NCBI GenBank assembly: GCA_963931925.1
Contig: OZ007573.1
Coordinates: 39,475,296 to 39,539,295, forward strand
Direction of reading: 5' to 3'
Length of the DNA: 64,000 nucleotides
From: Onchidella celtica
Lineage: Eukaryota; Mollusca; Gastropoda; Systellommatophora; Onchidiidae
Position 1 is the first letter of the stretch. Each line of letters begins with the position of its first letter. The translations under genes and the position numbers were made by a program. Shown here one piece after another: positions 19,714 through 31,749 of this stretch. The notes beneath the pieces were generated by a model. The model made no database searches. It was not told the origin of the DNA and saw only the letters and a list, made by a program, of their open reading frames with translations.

Positions 19714-20482
19714 TGTCATGTGGTGATAACAAACAAAGAGAAGTCAGTTGTAGCCGGGAAGATAAGCAACTTTAGCTGTTGGCCCCCTGTTCTTGATTTT
19801 CTCTCTCTTTGGTTTTTCTTGTTGTTGTTCTTTCTTTCTTGTTGTCTTCGTTCTTCGTTCTTCGTGGTTTCTAGTAGTGTTTTTTTTTATTTATTAAGTT
19901 TTGGGATACGCCAAGGTAAGGGCAAGGCAAGTCAAGAAAAAAAAGGGAAGGCAGAAAAGCAGTTCTGGGACACTGTCCCTTTCAGGAGTTTGATCCCTTT
20001 ATTTCCAATGAAACGTGTCACTAATTGACTGTTTTCCTCTAAAGCCCCAGTTAAAACAAGTAATAAGATATTAAGACCTAGCAGGGCTTTAGAGTTTTTG
20101 AATTTTGATCTTTTAGTTCTTGGTGCCGCCAGGGAGCGGCAATATCAATGGTAATATTTACAGGTCATTAGTTATATACAGTATCGTAGTATCTGTACAC
20201 AATAATGCATAGGGTAATGAGTGTCACCAAATATCAATAAAGATAAAGTCATTCACACACTTTCATACTTAAGAATAGGTGACCTAATGTATTACCAACT
20301 TACTGAGAGTAATGCAACATGAAAAGTAATGTAGGTAAAGTGGTGGTGTTAATTAATCACACAACGAATGAGAGGTAAATTGTTTCCCTTACTACGTAAT
20401 TAAGTGTAGGTCTAACCAAGGGCAGTAACTAAGTAATTACATGTATGCATAATTTCCCTTGATTATATATGGATGTATAACA
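19714..20482 (-). repeat. 5' LTR of the Mag-like element, with nested insertion
   Basis: 769 bp: the same LTR as 16906-17302 but interrupted after CAACTTTA by about 373 bp of unrelated sequence; the LTR then resumes at GGTAATATTTAC. Confidence 0.9.
19775..20147. mobile_element. Nested insertion in the LTR, unclassified repeat
   Basis: A T/C-rich start (CCCCTGTTCTTGATTTTCTC) is followed by an A/G-rich part and a block GTCCCTTTCAGGAG...TTTCCAATG. The same order of blocks, diverged, occurs at 52826-53080. No terminal inverted repeats or clear target duplication are visible, and it is non-coding. The exact left and right edges are uncertain by a few bases, because four bases of the LTR seem replaced. 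Confidence 0.6.
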
Positions 20483-20487
20483 GATCG
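20483..20487. repeat. Target site duplication GATCG (right)
   Basis: Exact copy of 16901-16905. Confidence 0.85.
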
Positions 20488-23400
20488 AATGAACCCGGAT
20501 GCTGATACCTAGTGACAGGATACCGTACTCTACGATCCTTGCGAGATACCAACAAAGCTACTCGAGTGACAAGATGAGACAGTTCGGGGTTTTCGCGTGT
20601 ATGGGTTTGGCAGTCCACCTAGTGGCGTCAACGTGAGAGATATGTAAACAACGGCATTTTTTACAAAGCCGAAGGGAGAACAGCCGAGTTTTGTTCACTG
20701 TTAAGCTCTCACCCTGGACCTTGCTGGAAGTCTGTTACTTAGTAATTATAAAGTAGTTCGTTATAGGAAACCTCTGACTATTTTTTTCCCTTTTGAACGT
20801 GGTAGCAATGTCACAATCGTTTTACCAATTTACCACCATATCGAAGGTGGATCTAGTATATTTAACATGGGACCGAGGCTGGATTTTCTGTTCATGACGT
20901 AAGTCGTGCGCCATTTCTCCGAGCAGTATGCAAGTAAGAAAGTAAAACAACAGCAGGAACTGTGAAGGGTTTTGAAAACATTTAAGGACTTTCCTTGGAT
21001 TTTCCTTCTTCTCTTTCCTCATCTTCTTTTTCTTCTCCATATTCACGAAAAATACACCATCGTCGAGAATCACATTTATCCATTGCACCAGAGATGCATA
21101 GCAGTACAAAATCTGGCAACTGAGTCCCAAGCGCTGTCGGTAGGCTAAAAAAACGTAACTTGTCGCGAGAGAGGCCGGGGAAGCCGCCTTTATTGACACA
21201 GGATCTACTTTTACATCTCCCAGTCGTTGGAGACCGAACAATCTGGCGGAGCCCTGAAACAAGATTGGCCTCTGATCTACTCGAAATTAGTCGATACCGG
21301 TAAATGTCGATTATCTCGGGCCCATAATGGCGGTTTCAGTGTTTGCCAGGTAAAGTTTTGCCGTCCTGCTACATGTTTTATTTTCAATCCGCCACTTCAC
21401 AAGGATAATAGAAAGAATAAACTAACACAAACCCGCCACATCCTAGAAAAACGACCTGCCAAAACACAAAGACAAATTAAAAAAAAAAAAAAATATATAT
21501 ATACCTCGCGGGTGTGTCCTACATTCATCCCGCGATCGACTGCCAAGCACTTGAAGATCGACCGGTAGATCGCGATGGACTGTTTGAGCACCCCTGGCTT
21601 AATCTTAGTAATGGTTTTTTATTTTGTATGCAATGGCCTATTCTTGAATGCTATAAAATAAGATGAAGTCATGATATAACCTTTGATATTGCGACTGCCT
21701 GTCATTGATGGTGGGCCATCCATTACTCAAGCAAGATTTTTGTTAAGCGGAATGTCTTTCTCTTTGAAAAAAAAATCTACCGGCAGTCCTCTCTTGTCTC
21801 AGTTTCTTGTTGTACTACAAGGAACAGCCTTTTTTTCCTCTGGGCTGTCGGGGCAGATCTGCTTGTGTTTCGCGTGCCATGCAGTCTTGCTCCGCGTCGC
21901 CAGCCCACAATTATGCCCCGCCCCCTTTCTTGATGGGGAAAGTATAATTATAGTACCGAACGTTTATGAAGGTAAAACACTAGTCTTGTCAAGTACCACC
22001 CGTCACTTACTAGTAGCAGCTGTAGGTTAAATTTTATCTAAAAAAAATAAAGGAGGGGGGGGGGGAGGCGGGGGAGAGGATTTAGATAAACAAACTTAAA
22101 CGAACTTATAGTTAAGCTGACAGTGGGTTTGGTCACTAATCCCGTGTCAAATTATCCAGGTTGACCATTTTCCAGATGCAACGGGTAAGCGGGCTTGGTT
22201 GTAGTAAACAAAAAATTCCAGACAGACAACGACAAAGATGTCATACACTTTCAAAGCGTGTAGTAAGGGTGGAAGAGCGAAGGGAAGAAACACCAAGAAC
22301 GAACAAATCCGCACAGAAAACAAAACAAGACAAAAAAGCTGCTGTCTATCTTTTGTCTTCCCAGCTTTTCCTTTGCTGTTCATATTAATACTCGTTGCAG
22401 ACTATTAAAATCATTTCTTGTAAGGACCCAGTGATTTGACAGTTTGGAAGATAGATAAAATGCCCGCTGAAACGTTTTTCTCCCATTACAAGGACCCTCA
22501 ACACACCAGAGATATGTGGACTTGGTGCAAAAGTCTAAGATAAAGTTATCGCATTTTTTACTTGTAAAACCTGATGGCACTTAAAGCTGCGTCAAGTTAG
22601 ATTGGTAACCTCACCTTTGTTCATTACAGTTTAAGAATCGAGCACAGTGCTATTAAATGAAAACACGTTGTTTCAAAACCACCGTTGGAAGAGCTGATCA
22701 CTCGAAGATCCTTTAGGCCTACATGCACTTTATCATTATAGCGTACGTCCTGTTCGTGAGAAAGATTTTTTTCTTTAAATGGAAAATGAGAACTTGGATG
22801 TACAAACAGAAGCTGGAACAACTCTGTATATTTCTATAATGTGGCCTATTAAAGCTGGGGGTGGGGGTGTGAAGGTATAACCCGTTCTTGAAATATTCAC
22901 ATAATAAATATGTCAACGAAATTAAAACAAAGGTCTTACAATATAGTCTTTGGTAAAGTATAAATTCTAATACCCAGTTTACCGAAATGAAAAGGCGTTG
23001 TAAAATGGCATACAGTTTGAGGGCATCGTAAACCGGTTTAATAATTAGGTAATTTCATGATTTCATCTCATTCAATAACACTTTAAGAAAAGGCCCCTGT
23101 ATGAAAAAAAAATAATTCCCAAGATTATATTATAAGCGAACGGCAGTCTTTATATATCGATACAGGAATATATAACTTAGATAAAATTAATTCGTAAATA
23201 TGAATACATAAAGAAATCTAGACATGTGAATCCAAATTAGAATACATGTACCGGTACTATGATATAATCGGAAAGTATTTAAACCTGCCTTCCAAAGCAT
23301 GACTTGTGTACCATGAGAGTACTGAAGCTTACTGTTGGCATAGCCAAGCGGTGAATGGTTTCAGCGGATGTATCACGCAGTGTTAAAAATCTTGATGATG

Positions 23401-23557
23401 CTTAAACCCTGTTGTTGTTTTTAGTTCAAACACGTATTATGGTCTTCCACATACCCCTGACCCATACCAGCAGCTCTTGGGCTGTTTTTAAAATACATAT
23501 TTTTTTATATCGTTATAAATGTGGAGTAATTTCTCTAATGTCTCTAAATGTCTCTAA
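20488..23557. other. Non-coding stretch, one probable hAT end
   Basis: No host gene recognised. At about 21520-21596 the sequence ends in GATCGCGATGGACTG...GAGCACCCCTG, the mirror of a CAGGGGTGC-type hAT terminus, but no matching left end is seen. A poly-G tract lies at 22057-22076. ORFs of 113-146 codons at 20822-21262, 21227-21568 and 21683-22030 show no domain. Confidence 0.45.
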
Positions 23558-24370
23558 TTAGAGACCTCCTTTTCGCTGATGACGCAGCACTTGTCGCACA
23601 CAGTGAAACAACACTACGAGAAATGATGAACCGCCTATCACATGCATGCCAAGCATTCTTTCTCACCATCAGCGTCAACAAAACAGTGATTCTGACTCAA
23701 GACGGTACGACCAAGGCAAACATCACTCTGGACAACAATCCTCTGGAGGTTGTCAACAAGTTCTGCTACCTAGGATCAGCAGTCACTTCTTCAACGTCCC
23801 TTGACGATGAAATAAATGCCAGGATAGGAAAAGCTGGTACATGCTTTGGCAGACTGAAAAAGAGGGCATGGAACAACAAAAATGCTTACACTAAGGACAA
23901 AGATAAGGATATGTGAAGAATGCGTCCTTAGTTCACCCCTTTACGGATCAGAAACGTTGACACTGTACTCAGGACAGGAGAAGAGACTAAACACCTTCCA
24001 TCTCAGATGCCTCCGAAAGATCCTTGGCATCAGCTGGCATGACAGAAAGACCAACACACAAGTCTTAGAAGAAGCAGAACTGCTGACCATGTTCACCATC
24101 CTGTGCAAACGAAGACTGAGATGGCTAGGTCACGTAAAACGAATGGACGACAGCAGGATCCCCAAGCAGTTATTTGTTGGCGAAATGGCCCAAGACGTCA
24201 GTCAGCGTGGAAGACCAAAGCTAAGATTCAAGGACAAGTGCAAGAACAAAATGGTCAAGTGTAACATCAACCCTGGTACTTGGGAAGAACTAGCAGAGGA
24301 CCGTTCAGCTTGTAAGTCCACAGTGAGAGCTGGCGTCCAACACTTCGAGAACAACATCATCTCAGACTAA
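23558..24370 (+). pseudogene. 5'-truncated, frameshifted LINE reverse transcriptase
   Basis: The first frame opens with LIRDLLFADDAAL, where FADD is the RT catalytic motif, and continues through the thumb region to about 23880. The reading then shifts by one base in an A-rich stretch near 23877-23890 and continues as ICEECVLSSPLYGSET, LRKILGISWHDR, RRLRWLGHVKRMDDSRIPKQ and GRPKLRFKDKCK, all standard words of LINE ORF2 C-termini. The stop is at 24368-24370. Everything upstream of the FADD motif is missing, as expected from incomplete reverse transcription. The clade was not resolved. Proteins with this tail are often annotated as craniofacial development protein 2-like in invertebrates, a misleading name for a retrotransposon. 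Confidence 0.88.
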
Positions 24371-26970
24371 ATTGAGAAGCGCCAAATAAGAAAGGAGAAA
24401 CCCTCATAATCTCGCGGCATCTCTCTAATCTGCCAGTATTGTAATAGGAGATGCTTATCCAACAACGGTAGGATAAGCCATGAGAGAAGCTGCGGAAGAA
24501 AGGAGTAAATTTAGCTGCTGACCGTCTGTCAAGACGAAAAGAGCCCAGTAGTAGTAGTGTAAATGTCGTAGAGATGGAGGAAATGAACCTCAATAAATGC
24601 CATTCTAAAATTAAAGCAGGGCATTTAGTTAGCCTGATATCTAAGCCTTGCCTATGATATTTTAATTATATTAATGAAAATTGTTTTAATCTAGGTTTTA
24701 AATCTGCAGTTTATCCGCTGATAAAAATGTTGCAGTCAATGATGTTTTTCCTGCAATTTGAAGCACTCAAAGCCATAATTTAAACTGACCATATTAGTCA
24801 ACACAATATCGGACATGACATGCATGCTCATCTTTAATTTACAAAAAACCAACCAAAAAACTCCTCGAGTTTCGATTTTTACTCTGCTATGACAACTGTC
24901 ATAACCAGTCTCATGTTTTACCCTGATTCGTATGACCGGAGCAATGATGTCTTTTCTTTGCATTTTTCTTATTATTTAGACTTTTTCCACGAAATTTTAT
25001 GAATTCTTTAGGGATTTTTCCGGCCAAGTCATGGTACCTTTAATTTGCATTTTAATGCGCAAACATGCCCATTAAAGAGCACGTCATTTTACCATACCGA
25101 TTCGTACGTTGCGGGCGTTTCTGACCGGGACTTTTCATATAGGAAAGCAAAAAAAACATGTAAAAAATGTAAGAAACCAACTTGCTCCACTCTATACGCG
25201 AATATCCTTTGCTTGTCTTTTGTTACCGTAAAATGGCAATTAGTTTTGTGGGCCGTTGTTGCTTTTCAAAAGAGCTTTTCCCCCGACTGGGACATCGCAT
25301 GGTCATTGCATTTGTGAATGCGTAATATCTGGGCCGCTAACCAGCACTGGTCAGAAACCGTGGCGCTTGCTGGTCTTTGACGAAACTTGACTTGCTTCAG
25401 TGCATATTACACATGTGTATTATTATTGTTCTTCTTCTTATTATTATAGTACGCTCATTATTTTTCCTTGAGCTCAGCATTTCCAGAGTGGAAAAGTGTC
25501 CTAAAAAATTATGCAGTTCTGATTTGTTTCAAGACCTGTTACGAGCAAGATCAGTGGATTGTAAGTATGCATTTCATAAGTTTTTTTTCCACTTGTATTA
25601 GTAGTATGATAACTATCACTCCCAATATCACCTTCATCATCATCTTTATCCTATATTACCATTATTATCACCACAGCCATCATCATTATCATCATCATTT
25701 TCTTCTTCCTCTACTTCCCCCTCTTGTTCTTCTCCTTCTACTACTACTACAACTACTTCTATTACTGCTGCTACTACTACTATTACCAAAACTACTACTA
25801 CTATTGCTACTACTACTGCAATTATTACGACTTCCACTACTACTATTGCTACTGTTGCTGCTGCTCCTTCCGTCCTGTCCTAAATCCTTCTATCTAATTT
25901 CTCTCCTCCTCCCTTTGGTGGTCAGTAACGGCGCGATGATGCTGTTGCATTTCAGTATTTTGTTTTCCATGGCTAAGAATGGCAGATCATCCTTTAAAGG
26001 ATAACAAGCGCACAGTATTTCCCGACTGTGCCACTTTTACCACTGTTGAACGATGCATAAGTACTCTTACATATAAAAAAAAAATTGGTCGTTTCTCTTT
26101 CTCTCTTTGATATTGCCCATTCTTCCCAGCACTGGTCATGTAATCCTTTACAGCATGGTAAGCCTAACAGCAGTATAATCCCTACCCCGTCCCAACCCCT
26201 CAGCACAGTAGGCCTACTTCTAACGTTGAAACAATGTCTTCCACTACACAAGTCGTCTGGTCGAAATGACCCGCATCGTACGCCTAGGGTGAAAAATAAG
26301 ATATTTTCCTATACAAAAAGTCACTCGGGTCGAAAAAGCCCTCAACGTACGCGAATACGGTAAAAATAGCAACCTGCGAATCGGGTTAAACACGCATATT
26401 TTTTTATCACCCGCAAATGAAAATGATACAGAAATATAATCTTTAGTGATAATGCACACTTAGCGAGGAAAGACAAGAGTCTTTATGCCCTGTCAGGGAC
26501 GAACTTTATCAGAACTGTGCCATGAAATGTAATGCACAACTACTGTCCTATCCTTGAGAAGTTGTGGTCTGAGCTGAAAACGAATGCTTGGTAAGTACGC
26601 CAGAAAATCGCAACGAATCGTTCAGGTAAACTTCTTTTCCACAGCTATTTCTGCATTAGCGAGGGGATATTAACTTTTCTATGACCATCCGAAAAAAGAG
26701 TTTGAAAGACAAGTCAACTGTCTATATTAAGTAGCCATATAGTGGAGCTTTGTTGAACTGATGTTTTAAACTTGGTAATGCTGAGAGAATGATGTAATAC
26801 CTGTACAATGGTCAGGCTTTGTAAACTGATCGATCACCTTTCTCAAACATGCAAACATGGCTAGATACTTTTAGGTCCAATTCATTGCTACTCAAGTTAC
26901 AATTGAGACTCTTGTGGTTGAGATGAAAAAGATAATGTTTTTAACGACTTTATAGTCAGTTCTTCTTTCA
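24371..26970. other. LINE 3' region, then non-coding DNA with a trinucleotide tract
   Basis: About 220 bp after the LINE stop is probably its 3' untranslated tail, up to roughly 24595. A degenerate CAT/TAC/CTT trinucleotide tract lies at about 25605-25870; it yields the poly-leucine ORF at 25468-26004, which is not a gene. Nothing else is recognised. Confidence 0.6.
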
Positions 26971-27469
26971 TGGACTCATTCAAATTTTCTATTGTGGCCC
27001 TTTTACATACCATATCTTCTTTCACATTGCCAAGGGATGGATGATGTAGGACTGAATGGTTAGCCTATCTCTTGTGCAGCACTGCTTTTTCAGCATTGAC
27101 TTTAAAACTCCTTTGATCCATGGCCATGACTATTCAGCATTATCTAATGTCTGTACATAATTGTATAGAGGTGATTATTTCAGTTATAATTAGGAGTGGC
27201 AGCACTATTATTACATGTGATGGTATTGTAAACAGAATTCAGTATGTTGATTCTCATTGTGGGTGAAATTGTTGAAACTTCTTCCTTTAATGTCAGTTTA
27301 TGCTCAATGTTTTGCTTATTAACTAAGAGATCTTATCGAAGAAGAACACGTGAACGTCCAGGAGACGATTGTGCTTTACGCAACAGTATTTTACTGAAAG
27401 CAATGCTGGCGCGAAATCACATTCCGACTGGTGCTATGTTCTCTGGAGGCATGCAATTGAAGTAATAAC

Positions 27470-27970
27470 CAGGCCTGGGCAAAGATCCGTTTCGCGAACC
27501 GGTTAACCAGATATTCGGATGAAACTGATTAACCAAATTTTTGGACTCAATTCGCTTTTCAACTCGTTTTTCAGATTTGGTTCTACGAATTGTGTAATGA
27601 TCATGAAATTGATATCCCTTAAACTAAGCACTAAATGGGATGTGTGCTCGCAGACTTAAAATATTTTTGATACGCTGATTTCAAACATGCAATGATTTTT
27701 TAGATCTGACCAACTTATTACTTGTTTACTGGCCGACTTTTCCAATTCGCATAAACAAACATGAAAGGAGACACCGCCACATTCCGATGACGCCATTCTG
27801 TCTGCGGTGGTCGCCCCAAACTGCCGGGCCAAAAAAATCAAGCCCGTTGAAAACCGGACTTACTTTCGTCAGTTGTTAAAAATTCGGTTCGCGAACCGGT
27901 TAACCAGTTTTTCACATTCGGATCGCTCGGATAACCAGTTAACCACAAAGCGATTCGCTGCCCAGCCCTC
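27470..27970. mobile_element. hAT-like MITE (about 501 bp) inside copy A
   Basis: The left end reads CAGGCCTGGGCA and the right end, read inward, GAGGGCTGGGCAG. The flanking 8-mers GTAATAAC and GTATTAGT match at 5 of 8 positions. The uninterrupted sites in copies C (GTAATCAC) and B (GTAACCAC) confirm the left edge independently. Near both ends lies TTCGCGAACCGGTTAACC, a chain of three overlapping palindromes (27489-27506 and again near 27887), which look like subterminal transposase-binding repeats. No coding capacity. Confidence 0.8.
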
Positions 27971-28008
27971 GTATTAGTAAAACATTAATTTATGCCGTCG
28001 ATAAAGCC

Positions 28009-28306
28009 AATAGACCCTTTTAATTTACCGTCCTCCATATCACGTGATTTGCAAACAAAATGGCGGCGTGCTCCACTTGTAGGGCGGAAGCGGTGGACAA
28101 CGGTCGAACGATGCAATCCTCTTGTTGGGCACCCAACTGTACAAACCCGTTACGTGCTGGTTCTGGCATAAAAATGCATCTTTGCTTTGAATGTGCACAT
28201 ATTCAGATGCCATCATCAAGGCAAGTTGAGGTTTTTGCCCTACACGGTACTTTTCGAAGCCGTGCGGCTCCCCGCAAAGAACCGTAACGCGGAAGTTGAA
28301 AGGGTC
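28009..28306. mobile_element. P-like MITE with a THAP-finger remnant, inside copy A
   Basis: The left end carries TAGACCCTTTTAATTTACCG and the right end, read inward, TAGACCCTTTCAACTTCCG. Copies B and C lack this insertion and read straight through the same position. The interior begins with CpG-rich sequence and an ATG (28060) followed by a short ORF containing a THAP-like start. P elements encode an N-terminal THAP DNA-binding domain and make 8-bp duplications; the flanks here fit a decayed duplication of about 8 bp. The whole looks like a deletion derivative that keeps the first coding exon. Confidence 0.55.
28060..28287 (+). pseudogene. THAP-type zinc finger remnant
   Basis: The 75-codon ORF contains SSCWAPNCTN followed by GSGIKMH, which resembles the start of a THAP (C2CH) finger: the first Cys pair and the Gly-Ser-Gly-Ile block. 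The later Trp, Cys and His ligands are not in this frame, and the text after GSGIKMH looks frameshifted. It is probably a fragment of a transposase, not a host gene. Confidence 0.45.
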
Positions 28307-29345
28307 TATATTGAAAAAGAGTTACATCCCTTGTATAAGATGTACCAAAACTGTAGTTCTCTCAGTTTGTTATCGCAAGATGCAGTAAATACTGTGACCA
28401 GTGGCTCTATCAGTAGAGCTTGGTTCTTATAAGATGATGTATTCCTTGACTTCATACTTGGTATTTGGTATGATAAGTGCACGGACTCGCCTGGTGACTG
28501 TTGCTTGCAATATAATTTTGAGGTTAGTGCACTCTAATAACCCTGGATCTTATGACATATCTAGGTACGCTAAGTACTTGGTTTTACCTGTTACTTTCTT
28601 CTTCTATTCCAGCATAAGGCAGGGTTATTTTACTGGCCCCCCATTTTTTTTATCTAGCTCTTTCTTCTTTCTTTTCGAAATAAGTAACGAAAATATAAGA
28701 CAAAAGTGCCCGAAATCTCTACGGATTGTCTGGATGAAGTTTTCATGAGAGAAAACCTCTGCCCACTAGAAATACAAGACAGGATTTAAATAATTCATCC
28801 CTACCATTCCCTCCCCTCCCCCCTCATCCACTCCCCCCCCCCCAAAAAAAAAAACCGCCGACCGGCGCTGCATTGTGGCAACGACGTGCCTGCTTTAGTT
28901 GTAACTGGATGCAATGGCACAAAGGCAAATTTCCCAAATGGGATTAAAGAAGTATACAAATACAAACACAAATACAAATAAGTGAAAGGCAAGATAAAGG
29001 AAGTTCATGTTTCACTTTCAGGCTAATTTCATCTTCTTTTTTTATCACTTAATGTTTTATTACTGGATATCAAAAGGTTTGACATTATTATAATTATTAT
29101 TGTTCTATTATTTTAATTTTGGTTGTGAGTCGCAAAATTTATAACGAGAAGTATAAGCTGGCTACAAATCCTAAAAACATTTTGGTTTTCTCACAAACAC
29201 TGCATGATGTGGGACATGATACAAAATGTTATCAAGTCTTCACATGTCGAACTGACTTCAAATCATCAGTCGACCCAGCTGCAAGTAGTTGGTCCCATTT
29301 TGTTATGGATAAATGATGTGATTTACATTATTGTGACTTGACTGA

Positions 29346-30164
29346 TTATAAAATTGAAATTATAAAAGGCTAGTCTAGATAAGAGTTTGACGCAAATGGT
29401 CTCTATTGAAGTGTTTGCATGTCAGAATCTGTGTGTGTATGTGTATGTATGTATGTATATTAATGTGTATGTATGTGTGTCTGTAGAATTTCTGCCACAA
29501 CACGGTGCACTCACTGTACTTGTAAAGGTAACCAGAAATCATTGATCAAATCATGTTTGTCTGATTGTTTCTCGGCCATTTTAAATGTTTCATTTCTCAT
29601 GTCTTCTGTCCGCCCATTCGGTTCTTCCACTCGATTGGTCAACTGTTAACTATCCTTTACTTTGTCCGCCATTCCATCCAAACACTGCGATTTCCGTCAC
29701 CAATCTCTCTGTTGTTCCTTTTATTCATCCAGTCATCCATCGATCCACCCATCCATCCATCCACCCATCAGTTACAACCAGACGACCTTACACTATCAGC
29801 CAGTATTAAGTGGGATAAAACAATACAGTGTAAGACAGAGATACCAGCAACTGTTCCATTGGCTACCCCAGATACTTCCTGGTTAGAAAAGGGGAGTGAA
29901 GGGGCGTTTACTGGACCATGCGCAGTGACAATCTAGAAAGTGGGCCGAACTCCCTGCCATTGTGTGAAGTCGTGAAAGTGTAAGACCTGTTTAAGACACT
30001 GCTAGTTGAACCACTCATAAACTTTGACCGTACTGATCGTTTGCCACCAGTAGACATTTATGTTAGTGTTATTATACTTTTACATGCATACGTTGGGCAC
30101 AAATGGTTAGATGAAAGTATCTCCCATTTTTGTCCCTATCTATGGGATATTTTGGAAAAAGAGA

Positions 30165-30238
<74 letters not shown>

Positions 30239-31740
30239 AGATAGATAGAGAGAGAGAGAGAGAAGTTGTAGATCTAAGGGTGCACATGTCCAAAGTTTCA
30301 CCTTCATCTGTGCTGCTATGTTTCCATAAGCGGGTGTGTCTTTTCTATCACGGAGGCCATTGCACTTGAGGAAATGTCGCAACAACACACATGGTCGAGA
30401 TAAGGGTCTGTAATCTAAGCATACCAAGGACATTGGGTGGAGAGGAGATAAACAACAGCCACGATAGATCCACCATTCCCACATTTCGGACCCGGTTCAA
30501 ATCATGTCGAGAAAACGTTTGCCTTTTCTTTTCTTAAAGTTAAAAACTGTGTCATCAATTTACCCTGATGTTGAGAGTGTATGACCGCACAATTTGATGA
30601 ACGATGCACTGATTGAAAGAATTCATAATAAATGAATTAATGGCATATTTTGAAGAATCTTACCATGATCCATCCTACCAAATACTTTACACATCGCCTT
30701 CGCATGCACCCATGCACGCACCCGCGCACACACACACACATGAGGCAGCGTGCACGCACACCTACTCGAGTAAGGAAACCTTAACCATTCTTACGCATAA
30801 ACGATGCTTGACTTTCAATATTTGTTGAGCCCCCCCCCCTCCCCTCTTAATGTCCACCATTTACACACGTACTGCTCTTTCTCATTATGTTTTAAAATAA
30901 AAATTCTAGTGCCCAGCGTGTTCCATAACAGCAGTCATGCTGGACCAAGTCTCGGGTACTTACAAAAAAATGGGAAGGGTTCCCGAGGGAAAGATCCGCA
31001 ATAGCCACCGCGGTAAATTTCGCATCATGTCAGTCAGAGAATTGGTCTTATATGGAACAAAAATCATGATAATGAAAAAAGAATACAAACAATAGCAGTT
31101 TAGCTTAGGCTCACAATTTGAAGACATCGGTCCACGTTCAAATCATGCCAAGAAAATGACTTGTCACATTCAAGAATAATTTCAACTTGATTGCCCAGAT
31201 GTTGAGAGTTATAAGTGCCGCACGACTTTACAATTTTGATGAATGATTCACTGATAAAAAGAATCTACAATGAACGATCTATTAACATAACATTTGCATT
31301 ACACAAAGTAAGAGAAAGCAAGAAATAATAATCAAAAGAAATCATTCCAGACAATAATGATTCCAGAGACACAAAAGCTGATGAGTACTGACTCCATACG
31401 CCCTCTCAGCCCTGTATTACATACGGTTTTCAATCGATCAGATCGGTTATAATTTTCATCATAACTGATCTGCACCTGATCTTCTGTTCTAGATTTCTTT
31501 TGAACCTGCCCATCTCCCGAACTGAATGTTGATGTTATCATTTTTAAGGAATCATGGTTACAAAATAATGCTCTTCTTTTGCTCTTCCTCCTTCTTCGTC
31601 CGAAAGTTCCATAACTACGAAAGCGGATTTCTTCTAGTTCCCTTTTATGCAATCCAATGGATGATTCCAGTAAGCGGTAGTTGTAGAAAATTCCACAATT
31701 ACTGTCGTATTTGCCACACATCTATATTGTTGCCGGGCCC
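29346..31740. other. Non-coding stretch with GA microsatellite and a local duplication
   Basis: A GA microsatellite spans about 30160-30262. Two diverged direct copies of a 160-bp segment lie at about 30490-30650 and 31130-31290; shared words are TTCAAATCATG, GATGTTGAGAGT and ATTGAT-type blocks. TATG/TGTA simple repeats lie near 29432-29480. The ORFs are repeat-derived or show no domain. Confidence 0.6.
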
Positions 31741-31749
31741 ATCAAACCT

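Larger units (their letters stand above)
16906..20482 (-). mobile_element. Mag-like Ty3/gypsy LTR element, internally deleted, minus strand
   Basis: LTRs at 16906-17302 and 19714-20482 share TGTTAT...ATAACA-type ends and are flanked by exact GATCG duplications. Reading right to left: 5' LTR, tRNA-Ser primer site, gag, zinc knuckles, protease, then a jump straight to the C-terminal tail of integrase, a hairpin repeat array, and the 3' LTR. RT, RNase H and the integrase core are absent, so the copy cannot replicate alone, but it keeps the ends and primer site that a helper could act on. The LTRs differ at roughly 11 of 397 aligned bases, so it is clearly older than the Gmr1-like copy. The knuckle spacing and tail resemble the Mag clade. 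Confidence 0.85.
26975..29345 (+). repeat. Long repeat, copy A
   Basis: Blocks match copies B (53770-56690) and C (57045-60830) in the same order and orientation. Examples are the GGATGGATGATGTAGGA block near 27033, CAGTATGTTGATTCTCA near 27240, the AAGAAGAAC...GGAGACGAT block near 27338, GTATAAGATGTACCAAAACTG near 28333 and CAGCATAAGGCAGGG near 28610. Relative to B and C about 2 kb is missing near 27300-27330, and two MITEs are inserted (27470-27970 and about 28009-28306). No protein is conserved between the copies, so this is either an old duplicated flank or an unclassified large element. Confidence 0.75.

Noticed and set aside
21520..21596. Complete hAT element ending at 21596
   Set aside because: Only the right terminus is recognisable; no matching left end or duplication was found, so a full element is not claimed.
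25468..26004. 178-codon ORF with a long leucine run
   Set aside because: Produced by a degenerate trinucleotide tract; the hydrophobic run is not a designed membrane segment.
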